Shown here in pieces: positions 48,893 to 59,441 of a stretch of 64,000 nt of DNA (position 1 is its first letter; the number at the start of each line of letters is the position of its first letter). The notes beneath the pieces are model-generated. The model was not told where the DNA came from. It searched no databases and saw nothing but the letters and a program-made list of their open reading frames with translations. The translations under genes were made by a program, and so were the position numbers. Origin of the DNA: Rouxiella silvae (GTDB taxonomy: Bacteria > Pseudomonadota > Gammaproteobacteria > Enterobacterales > Enterobacteriaceae). The stretch spans positions 39,155-103,154 of the forward strand of contig NZ_MRWD01000010.1 of assembly GCF_002093625.1 (NCBI RefSeq), written 5' to 3'.

Positions 48893-49678
48893 TTAGGCAA
48901 TTTGCTTTTTAAATAAACTTCCCATAAACATCACCGCTGCACAAAGCACCACCGAAGGTCCTGCCGGAGTGTCGTAAAATGCCGACAGCCCCAGTCCGCC
49001 TGTTACCGCAATCATTCCTACCCATATCGCGACATAGGCCATCTGCTCTGGCGTTTTGGCAAAGCGACGTGCCGTTGCGGCCGGAATGATAAGCAACGAC
49101 GTGATGATTAACGCGCCGACAAACTTCATGGCCAGACCAATCGTGAGCGCAGTGACCAGCATAAGAATAATGCGTGAGCGCTGGAGATTTACGCCGTCAA
49201 CGTGCGCCAGCTCCGGACTAATGGTCATTGAAAGCAGATTACGCCATTGCCAGCACAGCACGGCAACCACCAGCGCAACACCCGCCCCAATGAGCCAGAT
49301 ATCGCTCAGCGTGACGGAAAGCAGGTCGCCAAAAAGATAGGCCATCAAATCTACCCGCACGCCCGACATCAAACTGACCACCACCAATCCTAGCGACAGC
49401 GCGCTGTGTGCCATGATGCCCAGCAGGGTATCGACCGCCAGGTGTGGTTTGCGCTCCAGCACGACCAACAGCAGTGCCAGAAGCAGGGTGACGACAATAA
49501 CCGCATAGAAAGGGTTCACGTTTAGCAGCAGGCCGAAAGCCACACCCAGCAGTGAGGCATGCGCCAGTGTATCGCCAAAATAAGACATTCTCCGCCAGAC
49601 CACGAACGATCCAAGTGGACCCGCCGCGCCCGCCAACAAAATACCTGCCAGCCATCCCGGCAGTAACAGCTCAATCAT
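48893..49678 (-). CDS. znuB: Zinc ABC transporter permease
   Basis: Inner-membrane permease of the ZnuABC high-affinity zinc importer. 261 aa, about seven to eight hydrophobic helices, with the cluster 9 motif [26 protein letters not shown] near the N terminus. Overlaps znuC by 4 nt (ATGA). Confidence 0.97.
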   Translation of the reverse strand: MIELLLPGWLAGILLAGAAGPLGSFVVWRRMSYFGDTLAHASLLGVAFGLLLNVNPFYAVIVVTLLLALLLVVLERKPHLAVDTLLGIMAHSALSLGLVVVSLMSGVRVDLMAYLFGDLLSVTLSDIWLIGAGVALVVAVLCWQWRNLLSMTISPELAHVDGVNLQRSRIILMLVTALTIGLAMKFVGALIITSLLIIPAATARRFAKTPEQMAYVAIWVGMIAVTGGLGLSAFYDTPAGPSVVLCAAVMFMGSLFKKQIA

Positions 49679-50433
49679 TGATCGCGACCTCCAGTATTGC
49701 GCAAAACTATTTTTCCCTGTAAATCATGTCGATGGTTGTGATGATGGCGATAAATTGCCAACTGCTCTGCGCCACGATTGCCGAACATGGCAATAAATTC
49801 AGGATGCGACGAGACCACTTCCGGGGAGCCGGAGCAGCAAATGTGCTGATTAAGACAAAGCACCTCGTCGGTTTTTGCCATCACCAGATGCAAGTCGTGT
49901 GAGACCATCATCACTGCACAACCCAATTCATGGCGTAGGCGGTCGATTAAATCGTAAAGCGCAACCTGGCCATTGACGTCAACGCCCTGCGTCGGCTCAT
50001 CAAGCACCAGCAGCTGCGGTGAATTGAGCAGCGCGCGGGCTAAAAGCACGCGCTGATTTTCACCCCCCGACAGCCCTTGCATCGGTTGATCAATCAGGTG
50101 GGCTGCCTGCACGCGTTTAAGCGCGGGTAAAATATCTTCACGTTTTACGCCAGGCTTGAGGCGCATAAAGCGCGCAACGGTCAGCGGAAGCGTGGCATCT
50201 AGATGGATTTTTTGCGGTACATAGCCGATTTTCAAGCCCGGTATCTGAAAGCGAGTGCCGCTGGTGGGTGCAACCAATCCCAACACGACGCGTACCAGCG
50301 TAGATTTACCCGCGCCGTTCGGCCCAATTAGGGTCAGAATCTTGCCTGCCTGTAGCGAAAGTGAGACATCAGAGAGCACGCGGCGAGTACCGAATGTGAC
50401 AGAAATATTTTGTAGCGAAGCGAGAGTGGACAT
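49675..50433 (-). CDS. znuC: Zinc ABC transporter ATP-binding protein
   Basis: ATPase of ZnuABC. 252 aa. Walker [10 protein letters not shown], signature [16 protein letters not shown], Walker [13 protein letters not shown], switch His in VSHDLH. The C-terminal tail is histidine-rich ([12 protein letters not shown]), as in other ZnuC. Divergent from znuA across the Zur box. Confidence 0.97.
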   Translation of the reverse strand: MSTLASLQNISVTFGTRRVLSDVSLSLQAGKILTLIGPNGAGKSTLVRVVLGLVAPTSGTRFQIPGLKIGYVPQKIHLDATLPLTVARFMRLKPGVKREDILPALKRVQAAHLIDQPMQGLSGGENQRVLLARALLNSPQLLVLDEPTQGVDVNGQVALYDLIDRLRHELGCAVMMVSHDLHLVMAKTDEVLCLNQHICCSGSPEVVSSHPEFIAMFGNRGAEQLAIYRHHHNHRHDLQGKIVLRNTGGRDQ

Positions 50434-50459
50434 TTCAGTTACGTCTTGCAGAACAATTC

Positions 50460-50477
50460 GAATGTTATAATATTGCG
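50460..50477. promoter_or_regulatory. Zur box in the znuC/znuA divergent region
   Basis: GAATGTTATAATATTGCG matches the core of the E. coli znu operator (AATGTTATAATAT), 27 nt upstream of znuC. It predicts zinc-dependent repression of both znuA and znuCB. Confidence 0.8.
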
Positions 50478-50652
50478 TTTTTTAGAAAATAACCATGTAT
50501 GTCGTCGAAAAACTGCGTATTGTCTGACACTTTATTTGCCGATAATCTGCTTGCTCGCCTTTAGCGAACAGGGCAAACCGAGCAATAAACCGGGCCGACT
50601 AACGATAAAAATAAACAGGCCTACAACAGACCATCTTAAACCAGAGGAATTA

Positions 50653-51645
50653 ATGAAACTGACAAAATCAGCGGCGGTTAACAACACCATGAAAATTAAA
50701 TCATCACCGCGTTCTGCAAAATCCCTACTGGCTCACGCCGCCTTTGCCGCCGTGCTCCTGAGCGCGAGTCTGGTAACCACTGCCCAGGCTGCCGTATTAA
50801 CCTCTTTGCGTCCATTGGGCTTTATCTCTGCAGCGATTGCCGAGGGAATAACCCCGACAGAAGTTTTATTACCTGACGGTGTGTCACCCCATGATTATGC
50901 ACTTCGCCCCTCAGGCCTTCAGCAAATACGCAGCGCAGATTTAGTGGTGTGGATTGGGCCAGGCCTGGAAACATTTATGAGCAAGTCGGTCGCACAATTG
51001 CCCCCTAATCGGGTGGTAGACGTGTCGGCGATACCCGAGGTTAAAGCGCTGCTTTTAACCCGTCAGGACGAAAAATCTCACGAACACGGCATTCGCGACA
51101 CTAATGAGTCTGGCGACAACCATAAAGATGAGCAGTACAACATGCACCTCTGGCTCTCACCGGAGATTGCAAAATTGACCGCAATCGCAATTCACGCAAA
51201 ATTATTGGAACTAATGCCGCAAAAGAAGGACCAACTAGACGCCAACTTGCGTCAGTTTGAGGATGAATTGACAAAAACTGACGTAAAGCTTGGTAAGATG
51301 CTGCAACCTGTTCAGGGTAAGGGATATTTTGTTTTTCACGACGCATATGGCTACTTTGAAAAACATTACGGACTGTCGCCGTTAGGCTATTTTACCGTTA
51401 ATCCCGAAATCCAACCTGGAGCACAGCGATTACATCAAATTCGAACACAGTTGGTTGAGCAAAAAGCGGTATGCGTTTTTGCTGAGCCACAATTCAGGCC
51501 GGCCGTAATTAATGCCGTTGCCCAAGGAACAAAAGTGCGTATGGGCACATTGGATCCGTTGGGGAGCGGCATCGCACTGACCAAGGACAGTTATGTGGAC
51601 TTTCTGTCACATCTGACTTCTCAGTACGTGAGCTGCCTGAAGTAA
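50653..51645 (+). CDS. znuA: Periplasmic zinc-binding protein ZnuA
   Basis: Captures periplasmic Zn2+ for ZnuBC. The ATG at 50653 has a GAGG site and gives 330 aa; the open frame upstream to 50446 crosses the Zur region and is excluded. A long signal peptide (ends TTAQA) precedes [18 protein letters not shown]. Zinc ligands: [27 protein letters not shown]. The His-rich loop is shorter and less His-dense ([19 protein letters not shown]) than in E. coli. A second in-frame ATG at 50689 is an alternative start. Confidence 0.95.
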   Translation: MKLTKSAAVNNTMKIKSSPRSAKSLLAHAAFAAVLLSASLVTTAQAAVLTSLRPLGFISAAIAEGITPTEVLLPDGVSPHDYALRPSGLQQIRSADLVVWIGPGLETFMSKSVAQLPPNRVVDVSAIPEVKALLLTRQDEKSHEHGIRDTNESGDNHKDEQYNMHLWLSPEIAKLTAIAIHAKLLELMPQKKDQLDANLRQFEDELTKTDVKLGKMLQPVQGKGYFVFHDAYGYFEKHYGLSPLGYFTVNPEIQPGAQRLHQIRTQLVEQKAVCVFAEPQFRPAVINAVAQGTKVRMGTLDPLGSGIALTKDSYVDFLSHLTSQYVSCLK

Positions 51646-51665
51646 GCCTATAAGGACCGTATTAA

Positions 51666-53000
51666 GTGCAGCTATTGGCCCGATCTATTGCTCTGGCATA
51701 TAACAATCTTCCACGACCTCATCGCGTTATGCTGGGGTCATTGACTGTCGTAACCCTCGCCGTTGCCGTCTGGAAACCATTTGTATATCATACAGATCAA
51801 GACTCTTACCAGAGTAAACCTATCTCAAAGCAAGTTCTGCTCGACACGCAACAGGTGCGCTCTTTGCTGCCTGAGGCGAGTGAACCCATAGATGATAACG
51901 ATTCCCCTCCCGCCACGGACATTCCCAAAGACGAATTGGATGATAAAACCGAAAATGAAACGGGCGTACATGAGTACGTCGTTTCAACCGGTGATACACT
52001 CAGCAGTATTCTAAATCAGTACGGCATTGATATGTCGGATATCTCTGCGTTGGCCGCGCAAAATACCGAACTGCGTAATTTGAAAATTGGTCAGCAGCTG
52101 TCGTGGACAGTCAATGATGACGGCGAATTACAGCGTGTAACGTGGGAAAAATCGCGGCGAGAAACAGTGACTTACGACAAAAGCGGCAGCGGTTTTAAAG
52201 CCTCGACCCAAACTCTGAAAGGGGAATGGCAGGACAAAGTATTAAAAGGCACGCTAGACGGCAGTTTTGTCAGCAGCGCAAAAGATGCGGGCTTGAGTAA
52301 TGCTGAAATTGGTGCGGTGGTCAAAGCCCTACAGTGGCAGATGGACTTCAAAAAGTTACGTAAAGGGGACCAGTTTTCGGTACTGATGTCGCGCGAAATG
52401 CTCGACGGAAAAAGCCAGCAGAGTGAACTGTCAGGCGTGCACTTGCGCAGCGGCGGTAAAGATTATTATGCTATTCGCGCCGATGACGGTAAGTTTTATG
52501 ACCGGTCGGGCAGCGGACTGGCGCGTGGGTTCCTGCGCTTTCCGACCCTTAAGCAGTATCGAGTTTCATCCAACTTTAATCCGCGTCGTATGAATCCCGT
52601 TACCGGTCGTATAGCGCCGCATCGAGGGGTAGATTTTGCCGTACCCATCGGAACGCCGGTTCTGGCCGTCGGCGATGGCGAGGTTGTGGTGGTTAACGGC
52701 GGCGGCGCTGCGGGTAACTATGTTGCTATCCGCCACGGTAGGCAGTATATGACGCGCTATATGCACCTGCGTAAAGCGTTGGTTAAGCCTGGGCAAAAGA
52801 TTAAGCGCGGTGACCGAATAGCGTTGTCGGGCAACACCGGACGTTCAACCGGTCCGCATCTGCATTTCGAAGTATGGATTAACAACATTGCTGTCAATCC
52901 GCTAACCGCCAAGCTGCCACGTTCAGAAGGTCTGAGTGGTAAAGACCTCAGAGACTATTTAGCGACTGTGCGTGAGGTTATGCCTCAGCTGAAAATCTAG
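51666..53000 (+). CDS. mepM: Murein DD-endopeptidase MepM
   Basis: Hydrolyses D-Ala-mDAP crosslinks so new peptidoglycan can be inserted. 444 aa from a GTG start. One N-terminal transmembrane helix (residues 21-40), LysM-type domain (YVVSTGDTLSSILNQYGID, 104-122), and a C-terminal M23 peptidase with zinc ligands His319, Asp323 and His400, plus His398. Follows znuA by 20 nt and may be partly co-transcribed, a link between zinc supply and a zinc enzyme also known in E. coli. Confidence 0.96.
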   Translation: MQLLARSIALAYNNLPRPHRVMLGSLTVVTLAVAVWKPFVYHTDQDSYQSKPISKQVLLDTQQVRSLLPEASEPIDDNDSPPATDIPKDELDDKTENETGVHEYVVSTGDTLSSILNQYGIDMSDISALAAQNTELRNLKIGQQLSWTVNDDGELQRVTWEKSRRETVTYDKSGSGFKASTQTLKGEWQDKVLKGTLDGSFVSSAKDAGLSNAEIGAVVKALQWQMDFKKLRKGDQFSVLMSREMLDGKSQQSELSGVHLRSGGKDYYAIRADDGKFYDRSGSGLARGFLRFPTLKQYRVSSNFNPRRMNPVTGRIAPHRGVDFAVPIGTPVLAVGDGEVVVVNGGGAAGNYVAIRHGRQYMTRYMHLRKALVKPGQKIKRGDRIALSGNTGRSTGPHLHFEVWINNIAVNPLTAKLPRSEGLSGKDLRDYLATVREVMPQLKI

Positions 53001-53020
53001 AGGTTTTCTTCTGCTTAAAG

Positions 53021-53049
53021 AGTGTCGCCTGCGTAAGCCGGGCGACACT
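53021..53049 (+). terminator. Hairpin after mepM
   Basis: Perfect 9-bp stem AGTGTCGCC / GGCGACACT with an 11-nt loop, 20 nt after mepM. Weak T content after it. Confidence 0.5.
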
Positions 53050-53129
53050 ATTCATTGCAAAATAATTCACTGCACCTATCATTGGGCGATTGGATTATAT
53101 AATTAGTATAAAAGTTTACGAGTTAACGC

Positions 53130-54104
53130 ATGCAACCAGAAACAAAAACGAACGACGAGTTTATCCCGCAGTTTCAAAAATCCTTCTACCTTCCACGCTA
53201 CTGGGGCGTGTGGCTGGGTGTGGGCGCAATGGCGGCAATGGCTTACGTTCCAGCACCTGTGCGTGACCCGATACTCGGTGGCCTTGGGCGTCTGGCCGGT
53301 AAGCTGGCAAAAGGGGCTCGTCGTCGTGCGCAAATTAATTTGCTTTATTGCATGCCTGAACTTCCTGAAGCCCGCCGTGAAAAGATTATCGACGACATGT
53401 TTGCCGCTGCCCCTCAGTCTATGGTGATGATGGCAGAGCTGGCGCTGCGTGGGGATAATCCGCAGATTCACAAGCGTGTTAAATGGCATAATAAAGAGAT
53501 TGTTGACCAACTTGCGGGTGAGGGGAGAAATATTATTTTCCTGGTGCCGCACGGTTGGGCGGTAGACATTCCTGCGATGCTGATGGCAGCGGACGGGCAT
53601 CCTATGGCAGCGATGTTCCATCATCAGAAAAATGCGTTAACGGATTATTTCTGGAATTCAGTGCGCCGCCGTTTTGGTGGACGCCTGCACGCGCGCAGCA
53701 AAGGCATCAAACCCTTTGTGAGCTCAGTGCGAAACGGGTATTGGGGCTACTATTTGCCAGATCAGGATCACGGTGCCGAACACAGCGAATTCGTTGACTT
53801 CTTTGCGACCTATAAGGCGACGCTGCCGGCATTAGGACGCCTGATGAAGGTCTGCCGCGCTGAAATCGTGCCGCTTTTCCCCGCATATGACGCAAAAAAT
53901 CACTGCCTGAACATTCACGTTCGCGCCCCGATGGCAGGCTTGGATACCGGCGATGATGTCACCATAGCGCGACGCATGAATGAAGAGGTCGAGCATTTGG
54001 TCGCGCCAAACCCTGAGCAATATACTTGGATACTCAAGCTGCTTAAAACCCGCAAGCCTGGCGAACAAGAGCCGTACACGCGCGACGAGCTTTATCCCAA
54101 GTAG
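53130..54104 (+). CDS. lpxM: Lipid A myristoyltransferase LpxM
   Basis: Adds the last secondary acyl chain (myristate) to Kdo2-lipid A at the inner membrane; old name MsbB. 324 aa (E. coli 323). N-terminal membrane region [21 protein letters not shown], HxxxxD acyltransferase motif [12 protein letters not shown] and the [19 protein letters not shown] block are conserved. Position next to mepM and pykA is as in E. coli. Confidence 0.96.
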   Translation: MQPETKTNDEFIPQFQKSFYLPRYWGVWLGVGAMAAMAYVPAPVRDPILGGLGRLAGKLAKGARRRAQINLLYCMPELPEARREKIIDDMFAAAPQSMVMMAELALRGDNPQIHKRVKWHNKEIVDQLAGEGRNIIFLVPHGWAVDIPAMLMAADGHPMAAMFHHQKNALTDYFWNSVRRRFGGRLHARSKGIKPFVSSVRNGYWGYYLPDQDHGAEHSEFVDFFATYKATLPALGRLMKVCRAEIVPLFPAYDAKNHCLNIHVRAPMAGLDTGDDVTIARRMNEEVEHLVAPNPEQYTWILKLLKTRKPGEQEPYTRDELYPK

Positions 54105-54140
54105 AGGTGATGTGAATACGCGTGACCCGTTGCTTCAATA

Positions 54141-54166
54141 AAAAAACCGGCCAAGGCCGGTTTTTT
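54141..54166. terminator. Bidirectional terminator between lpxM and pykA
   Basis: Stem AAAAAACCGGC / GCCGGTTTTTT, flanked by A and T runs, between convergent genes. Confidence 0.9.
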
Positions 54167-54187
54167 CGTTACTGAGGACGCGTGGGG

Positions 54188-55630
54188 TTATTCTACCGTC
54201 AGTACGCGGCTGGTGTTGGTGGTGCCGGTCGTGCTCATCACGTCACCCTGAGTGACGATAACCAGGTCACCTGAAAGCAGGTATCCCTTGTCACGCAGCA
54301 GGTTAACCGCATCCACCGCGGCAGCGACGCCGTCGTTGTTGCTGTCGAAGAACACCGGCGTCACGCCGCGATAAAGTGCTGTAAGATTCAACGTGTGCTC
54401 ATGGCGAGACATCGCGAAAATAGGCAGTCCTGAGCTAATTCGAGACATCACCAGTGGCGTTCTGCCTGATTCTGTCATAGAGATTATTGCGGTAACCCCT
54501 TTAAGATGGTTTGCCGCGTACATTGATGACATCGCAATGGTATCTTCAATATTATCGAATTCAACGTCGAGGCGGTGCTTGGAGACGTTAATGCTTGGGA
54601 TTTTTTCTGCACCTACGCAAACGCGCGCCATCGCCGCCACAGTTTCAGCCGGATATTGGCCTGCGGCAGTTTCTGCCGAGAGCATCACGGCGTCGGTACC
54701 ATCGAGCACGGCGTTCGCCACGTCCATCACTTCGGCGCGGGTCGGCATCGGGTTAGTGATCATCGACTCCATCATCTGGGTTGCGGTGATCACTGCGCGG
54801 TTAAGCGTGCGTGCGCGGCGGATCAGTTTTTTCTGAATACCCACCAATTCCGGGTCGCCGATTTCAACGCCCAAATCACCACGCGCCACCATCACCACGT
54901 CAGAGGCCAGAATGATATCGTCCATCGCGGCGTCAGAGGCCACGGCTTCGGCACGTTCGACCTTCGAGACAATTTTGGCATGGCAGCCTGCGTCACGTGC
55001 CAGACGGCGCGCATAGTTAAGGTCTTCGCCGGTGCGTGGGAAGGACACGGCCAAAAAGTCGACACCAATTTTTGCGGCAATAAGAATATCGGCTTTGTCT
55101 TTTTCAGTCAGGGCTTCGGCAGAGAGTCCGCCGCCGAGCTTGTTAATGCCTTTATTATTGGAAAGAGGGCCGCCAATCGTCACTTCGGTGAAAATTTTAG
55201 AGCCTTGAACTTCAATGACCTTGAGCTGTACCCGTCCGTCGTCCAACAGTAGAATATCGCCGGGTACCACATCGTCAGGAAGGCCTTTGTAATCGATGCC
55301 GACTTTTTCTTTGTCGCCTTCACCTTTGCTCATGTTGGCGTCAAGCAGGAACTTATCGCCAATGTTGAGGAAGACCTTGCCTTCTTTAAAGGTGGAAACG
55401 CGAATTTTTGGACCTTGCAAATCACCGAGGATGGCCACGTGGCGCCCCAGTTTTGCCGCGATTTCACGCACTTTGTCTGCGCGGAGCTGGTGGTCTTCAG
55501 CGGTACCATGAGAGAAGTTAAGGCGAACAACGTTGGCACCGGCGGCAATAATCTTTTCCAAATTATTATCGCGATCCGTTGCAGGGCCGAGAGTGGTGAC
55601 AATTTTGGTTCTTCTGAGCCGTCTGGACAT
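54188..55630 (-). CDS. pykA: Pyruvate kinase II
   Basis: AMP-activated type pyruvate kinase converting PEP and ADP to pyruvate and ATP. 480 aa. Conserved: [40 protein letters not shown] and the catalytic lysine/metal block [18 protein letters not shown] HexR-like site lies 71-85 nt upstream. Confidence 0.97.
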   Translation of the reverse strand: MSRRLRRTKIVTTLGPATDRDNNLEKIIAAGANVVRLNFSHGTAEDHQLRADKVREIAAKLGRHVAILGDLQGPKIRVSTFKEGKVFLNIGDKFLLDANMSKGEGDKEKVGIDYKGLPDDVVPGDILLLDDGRVQLKVIEVQGSKIFTEVTIGGPLSNNKGINKLGGGLSAEALTEKDKADILIAAKIGVDFLAVSFPRTGEDLNYARRLARDAGCHAKIVSKVERAEAVASDAAMDDIILASDVVMVARGDLGVEIGDPELVGIQKKLIRRARTLNRAVITATQMMESMITNPMPTRAEVMDVANAVLDGTDAVMLSAETAAGQYPAETVAAMARVCVGAEKIPSINVSKHRLDVEFDNIEDTIAMSSMYAANHLKGVTAIISMTESGRTPLVMSRISSGLPIFAMSRHEHTLNLTALYRGVTPVFFDSNNDGVAAAVDAVNLLRDKGYLLSGDLVIVTQGDVMSTTGTTNTSRVLTVE

Positions 55631-55700
55631 GCATTACTCCGTTGACTTGTGAAGCATTGTTGCTGCTAAAAACCTGGACAACACGATAAAGGGTGATGAT

Positions 55701-55715
55701 TGTAATTTTAATACA
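55701..55715 (-). promoter_or_regulatory. HexR-like site upstream of pykA
   Basis: TGTAATTTTAATACA, close to the HexR consensus TGTAATTAAATTACA (13 of 15 positions), 71-85 nt before the pykA ATG. pykA is a known HexR target in several gamma-proteobacteria. Confidence 0.6.
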
Positions 55716-55909
55716 AAATTGTTTCACCCGTTGGTGACACGACCTGTCGTTATCACGGCAGCCTTGGGGCCGACCGACTGTTATCCCGGCAATTTTATCT
55801 GGCTGCGCGCTGGGGGGTAATAAAACGCGATCCTACGGCGGCCAGATCCCTAAAATTAACAACATCGTAACAAATATGGCGAGATAAAAAAATCCGTTAC
55901 CGCAGGGAT

Positions 55910-56779
55910 TTATTCAAATCTCGGAGGTGCATAAACCCCTTTATCAAACCGTGAATCTCTCAATGATTCTTTGACGCGCTTCAGGTTATCTCTAAATTTC
56001 GCACCGCGACGCAGTGTAAATCCGGTGGCAAGCACGTCAATCAGCGTTAACTGTGCCAAACGAGAGATCATCGGCATATAAACGTCTGTGTCTTCAGGCA
56101 CGTCCAACAGAATAGAAAGCGTTGCCTCCTGTGCCAGCGGTGTGTCTTTTGAGGTAATGGCAATGACCGTTGCGTCGTTATCGCGGGCAAGATGAGCCAG
56201 TTCGACTAAGTTTTTCGTGCGGCCGGTGTGAGAAATCAGCACAACAACGTCACCTTCGCCCGAATTCATACAGCTCATTCGCTGCATTACGATATCATCG
56301 AAATAGATGACCGGGATGTTAAAGCGAAAAAACTTGTTCATCGCGTCGTGGGCGACGGCCGCAGAGGCTCCAAGGCCGAAGAACGAGATTTTTTTTGCCT
56401 GGGTGAGCAAATCGACCGCGCGATTCACTGCGGTGATATCAAGCGTATTTTTAACCTGCTCCAGGCTGGCCATCGTGGATTCAAAAATTTTCGTGCTATA
56501 GGCCTCAACGCTGTCGGTTTCTTCAACGTTGCGGTTTACGTAAGGTGTTCCGTTAGCCAGACTTTGGGCAAGCTGCAGTTTGAAGTCTGGAAAGCCCTTG
56601 GTTTCAAGGCGACGACAAAAGCGATTGACCGTGGGTTCACTCACATCAGCCATTTTTGCCAGCGTTGCGATACTGGAATGGATGGCAGTCTGGGGCGAAG
56701 CAAGGATGACTTCAGCAACTTTTCTTTCTGATTTGCTGAGGATATCCAAAAAGCTGAGGATTTTTTCCAGCGTATTCAT
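55910..56779 (-). CDS. hexR: RpiR-family regulator HexR
   Basis: Repressor/activator of central carbon genes that senses 2-keto-3-deoxy-6-phosphogluconate. 289 aa from the ATG at 56779 (MNTLEKILSFLDILSKSERKVAEVIL); an in-frame extension to 56812 is not conserved. N-terminal HTH MADVSEPTVNRFCRRLETKGFPDFK; C-terminal SIS domain FFGLGASAAVAHDAMNKFF and ISHTGRTKNL. Divergent from zwf. Confidence 0.96.
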   Translation of the reverse strand: MNTLEKILSFLDILSKSERKVAEVILASPQTAIHSSIATLAKMADVSEPTVNRFCRRLETKGFPDFKLQLAQSLANGTPYVNRNVEETDSVEAYSTKIFESTMASLEQVKNTLDITAVNRAVDLLTQAKKISFFGLGASAAVAHDAMNKFFRFNIPVIYFDDIVMQRMSCMNSGEGDVVVLISHTGRTKNLVELAHLARDNDATVIAITSKDTPLAQEATLSILLDVPEDTDVYMPMISRLAQLTLIDVLATGFTLRRGAKFRDNLKRVKESLRDSRFDKGVYAPPRFE

Positions 56780-57206
56780 GGGTGACCACTCAATAGGTTT
56801 CATCGATTTCAACGAAAAGGAGAAATCATGTCAGTTTGATGAAAATATACTACGACGCTGAACGAGGTGGCAGAGACAATCTGGTGAAAACCAAGCTTTT
56901 TTATCCAGAATATGAGCCAGGTCTAAGTTTCAATATGGTAATTAATGTTCAAATTTGTCATAAAATTACAGCGACTCCTGCTTACAGGTTAGCCGATTTA
57001 ACAAACATGACAAATTATGTGGTTTTTTAATCATTTATTAATGCCTTAGATCTTGGTTTACTGCCCTTGCCCGATCAGAGTACATTGTTGCTGAAACGCG
57101 ATATCTGTTGAAATAAAATTACAATCTAACCCATCGCATTCGGGATGCAGGCAGCGTTGATGCTGCATTTTGAAAGATAAGGTTATCCTGCTCTAAGGAG
57201 AAGAAC
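56780..57206. promoter_or_regulatory. hexR/zwf divergent regulatory region with two HexR-like sites
   Basis: 427 nt. TGTCATAAAATTACA (56956-56970) and TGAAATAAAATTACA (57109-57123) both resemble the HexR consensus TGTAATTAAATTACA. The second lies 84 nt before the zwf ATG. Their placement predicts HexR control of hexR and the zwf-pgl-eda unit. An AAGGAG site precedes zwf. No small gene was found. Confidence 0.6.
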
Positions 57207-58682
57207 ATGGCGGTAAACCAACCAGCCCAGGCGTGTGACCTGGTAATTTTCGGTGCTAAAGGCGACCTTGCACGCCGTAAGCTGTTGCCTTCCCTGTATC
57301 AGCTCGAAAAAGCTGGACACATTCACGACGACACAAAAATCATTGGCGTTGGCCGCGCCGAGTGGGACAAAGCTGCTTATACCGAAGTGGTAAAAGAAGC
57401 ATTGACCACCTTTATGAAAGAGAAGCTGGACCCGGAACTGTGGGAAAAACTCAGTGCTCGCCTGGAATTTTGTAATCTCGATGTTAACGATCTCAAGCAT
57501 TTCACCCGTCTGGGCAAAATGCTCGACACCAGTAAGCGCACCACCATTAACTACTTTGCGATGCCGCCGAGTACTTTTTCCGCGATCTGTAAAGGTTTGG
57601 GTGAGGCTGGGCTAAACAAAGAGCCTGCGCGCGTTGTGATGGAAAAACCGCTCGGTACTGACCTGAAATCATCTCAGGAAATTAACGACGGCGTGGCAGA
57701 GTATTTCAACGAAACTCAGGTTTACCGTATCGACCACTACTTAGGTAAAGAGACGGTGTTGAACCTGTTGGCGCTGCGTTTTGCCAACAACCTGTTTGCC
57801 ACTAACTGGGACAACCGCACCATTGACCACGTGCAGATTACCGTGGCCGAAGAAGTGGGCATCGAAGGCCGTTGGGGCTATTTCGACAAAGCGGGCCAGA
57901 TGCGCGACATGATCCAGAACCACCTGTTGCAGATTCTGACCATGATTGCCATGTCGCCGCCGGCTGATTTGTCTACCGATCGTATTCGCGATGAAAAAGT
58001 TAAAGTGCTGCGTTCGCTGCGTCGTATTGACCAGTCCAACGTGCGCGAAACGACCGTGCGTGGTCAATATACCGCAGGTTTTGTTCAGGGCAAAAAAGTG
58101 CCAGGCTACCTCGAAGAAGAGGGCGCAAATAAAAACAGCAACACGGAAAGTTTCGTCTCTATTCGCGTAGACATCGACAACTGGCAGTGGGCGGGCGTGC
58201 CATTCTACCTGCGCACGGGTAAGCGTTTGCCGACTAAGTGTTCAGAAGTCGTGGTTTACTTCAAGAGCCCGGCTCTGAACCTGTTTAGCGACTCTTACCA
58301 GCAGCTGCCGCAAAACAAATTGACCATTCGCCTGCAACCGGACGAAGGTATCGAGATTGAAGTACTGAACAAAGTGCCGGGTCTCGAGCACAAACACCGT
58401 CTGCAAACGACCAAGCTTGACCTGAGCTTCTCTGAAACCTTCAACGAGCAACACATTGCCGATGCTTACGAGCGTCTGCTGCTGGAAACCATGCGTGGTA
58501 TCCAGGCGCTGTTCGTACGTCGTGACGAAGTCGAAGAAGCCTGGAAATGGGTTGATGGCATCATGGATGCCTGGTCTGCAGAAAACGAAGCGCCTAAGCC
58601 TTATCAGGCGGGAACGTGGGGACCCGTTGCCTCGGTGGCAATGATTACCCGTGATGGCCGTTCATGGAACGAGTTCGGCTAA
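57207..58682 (+). CDS. zwf: Glucose-6-phosphate 1-dehydrogenase
   Basis: NADP-dependent first enzyme of the oxidative pentose phosphate and Entner-Doudoroff routes. 491 aa, the E. coli length. Cofactor motif VIFGAKGDLARRKLLP and the substrate motif YRIDHYLGKETV with its catalytic histidine. First of zwf-pgl-eda; 42 nt before pgl. Confidence 0.98.
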   Translation: MAVNQPAQACDLVIFGAKGDLARRKLLPSLYQLEKAGHIHDDTKIIGVGRAEWDKAAYTEVVKEALTTFMKEKLDPELWEKLSARLEFCNLDVNDLKHFTRLGKMLDTSKRTTINYFAMPPSTFSAICKGLGEAGLNKEPARVVMEKPLGTDLKSSQEINDGVAEYFNETQVYRIDHYLGKETVLNLLALRFANNLFATNWDNRTIDHVQITVAEEVGIEGRWGYFDKAGQMRDMIQNHLLQILTMIAMSPPADLSTDRIRDEKVKVLRSLRRIDQSNVRETTVRGQYTAGFVQGKKVPGYLEEEGANKNSNTESFVSIRVDIDNWQWAGVPFYLRTGKRLPTKCSEVVVYFKSPALNLFSDSYQQLPQNKLTIRLQPDEGIEIEVLNKVPGLEHKHRLQTTKLDLSFSETFNEQHIADAYERLLLETMRGIQALFVRRDEVEEAWKWVDGIMDAWSAENEAPKPYQAGTWGPVASVAMITRDGRSWNEFG

Positions 58683-58724
58683 TCCACCGTCTTTTAACGG
58701 TACGTCTGTATTAAGGGGCAACAC

Positions 58725-59420
58725 ATGGCCAATTTCGTCGAGTTTTCCGGTGCGGCGGCGCTAAACCAAAACTTATCCGGCAAAATTGCAGATGCATTGC
58801 GCCAGGGCATTGCGGACCGCGGTCAGGCAAGTCTGATTATCTCGGGCGGCAGAACGCCGCTCGAGCTGTTCAGGCAGCTTGCAAGGCAGGAGCTGGACTG
58901 GAGTCGGGTGGTGATAACGCTTGCCGATGAGCGCTGGGTCGCTACCGACAATGGGTCGAGCAACGAAAAGCTGGTACGCAACAGTTTGCTGCAGGGCGAG
59001 GTGGCGAAGGCCACCTTTATTGCGCTTAAAAATGACGCCGTTACGGCAGCAGAAGGTGAGATTCAGGCTGAAAAAGCGCTAGCCGCTTTGGTATTGCCTG
59101 CGGATATTACGCTTTTGGGTATGGGCGATGACGGCCATACCGCTTCTCTTTTTCCAGGCAGCGCCAATCTTGTTCAGGCGCTGGACCTGCATTCTACCCG
59201 ACGCTGCGTGGCTATCACGCCGCTTACGGCACCGCTCGAGCGCATGACGCTGACGTTGCCAGTATTGCTCGACAGTCGGCGAATCTATGTATTGTTGGCC
59301 GGTGAGGCCAAACGTGACGTTTACGAACGTGCGGCAAAAGGCACCGATCAGAATGAGATGCCTGTGAGGGCAGTATTAAATCAACAACAGACGCCGGTCG
59401 AGGTTTACTGGACCGCATAG
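58725..59420 (+). CDS. pgl: 6-phosphogluconolactonase (DevB/SOL type)
   Basis: Hydrolyses 6-phosphogluconolactone made by Zwf. 231 aa. Family motifs IISGGRTPLELFRQLA, ITLADERWV and LLGMGDDGHTASLFPG are present. This is the DevB type (isomerase-like fold), unrelated to the beta-propeller Pgl (YbhE) used by E. coli. Located between zwf and eda. Confidence 0.95.
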   Translation: MANFVEFSGAAALNQNLSGKIADALRQGIADRGQASLIISGGRTPLELFRQLARQELDWSRVVITLADERWVATDNGSSNEKLVRNSLLQGEVAKATFIALKNDAVTAAEGEIQAEKALAALVLPADITLLGMGDDGHTASLFPGSANLVQALDLHSTRRCVAITPLTAPLERMTLTLPVLLDSRRIYVLLAGEAKRDVYERAAKGTDQNEMPVRAVLNQQQTPVEVYWTA

Positions 59421-59441
59421 CGGGCACGAATGGAGACAAAG

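Noticed and set aside
54575..55252. 225-codon open frame antisense to pykA
   Set aside because: Shadow of pykA; His- and Gly-rich composition is a codon-bias artefact.
56228..56731. 167-codon open frame antisense to hexR
   Set aside because: Mirror of hexR codons; no start signals.
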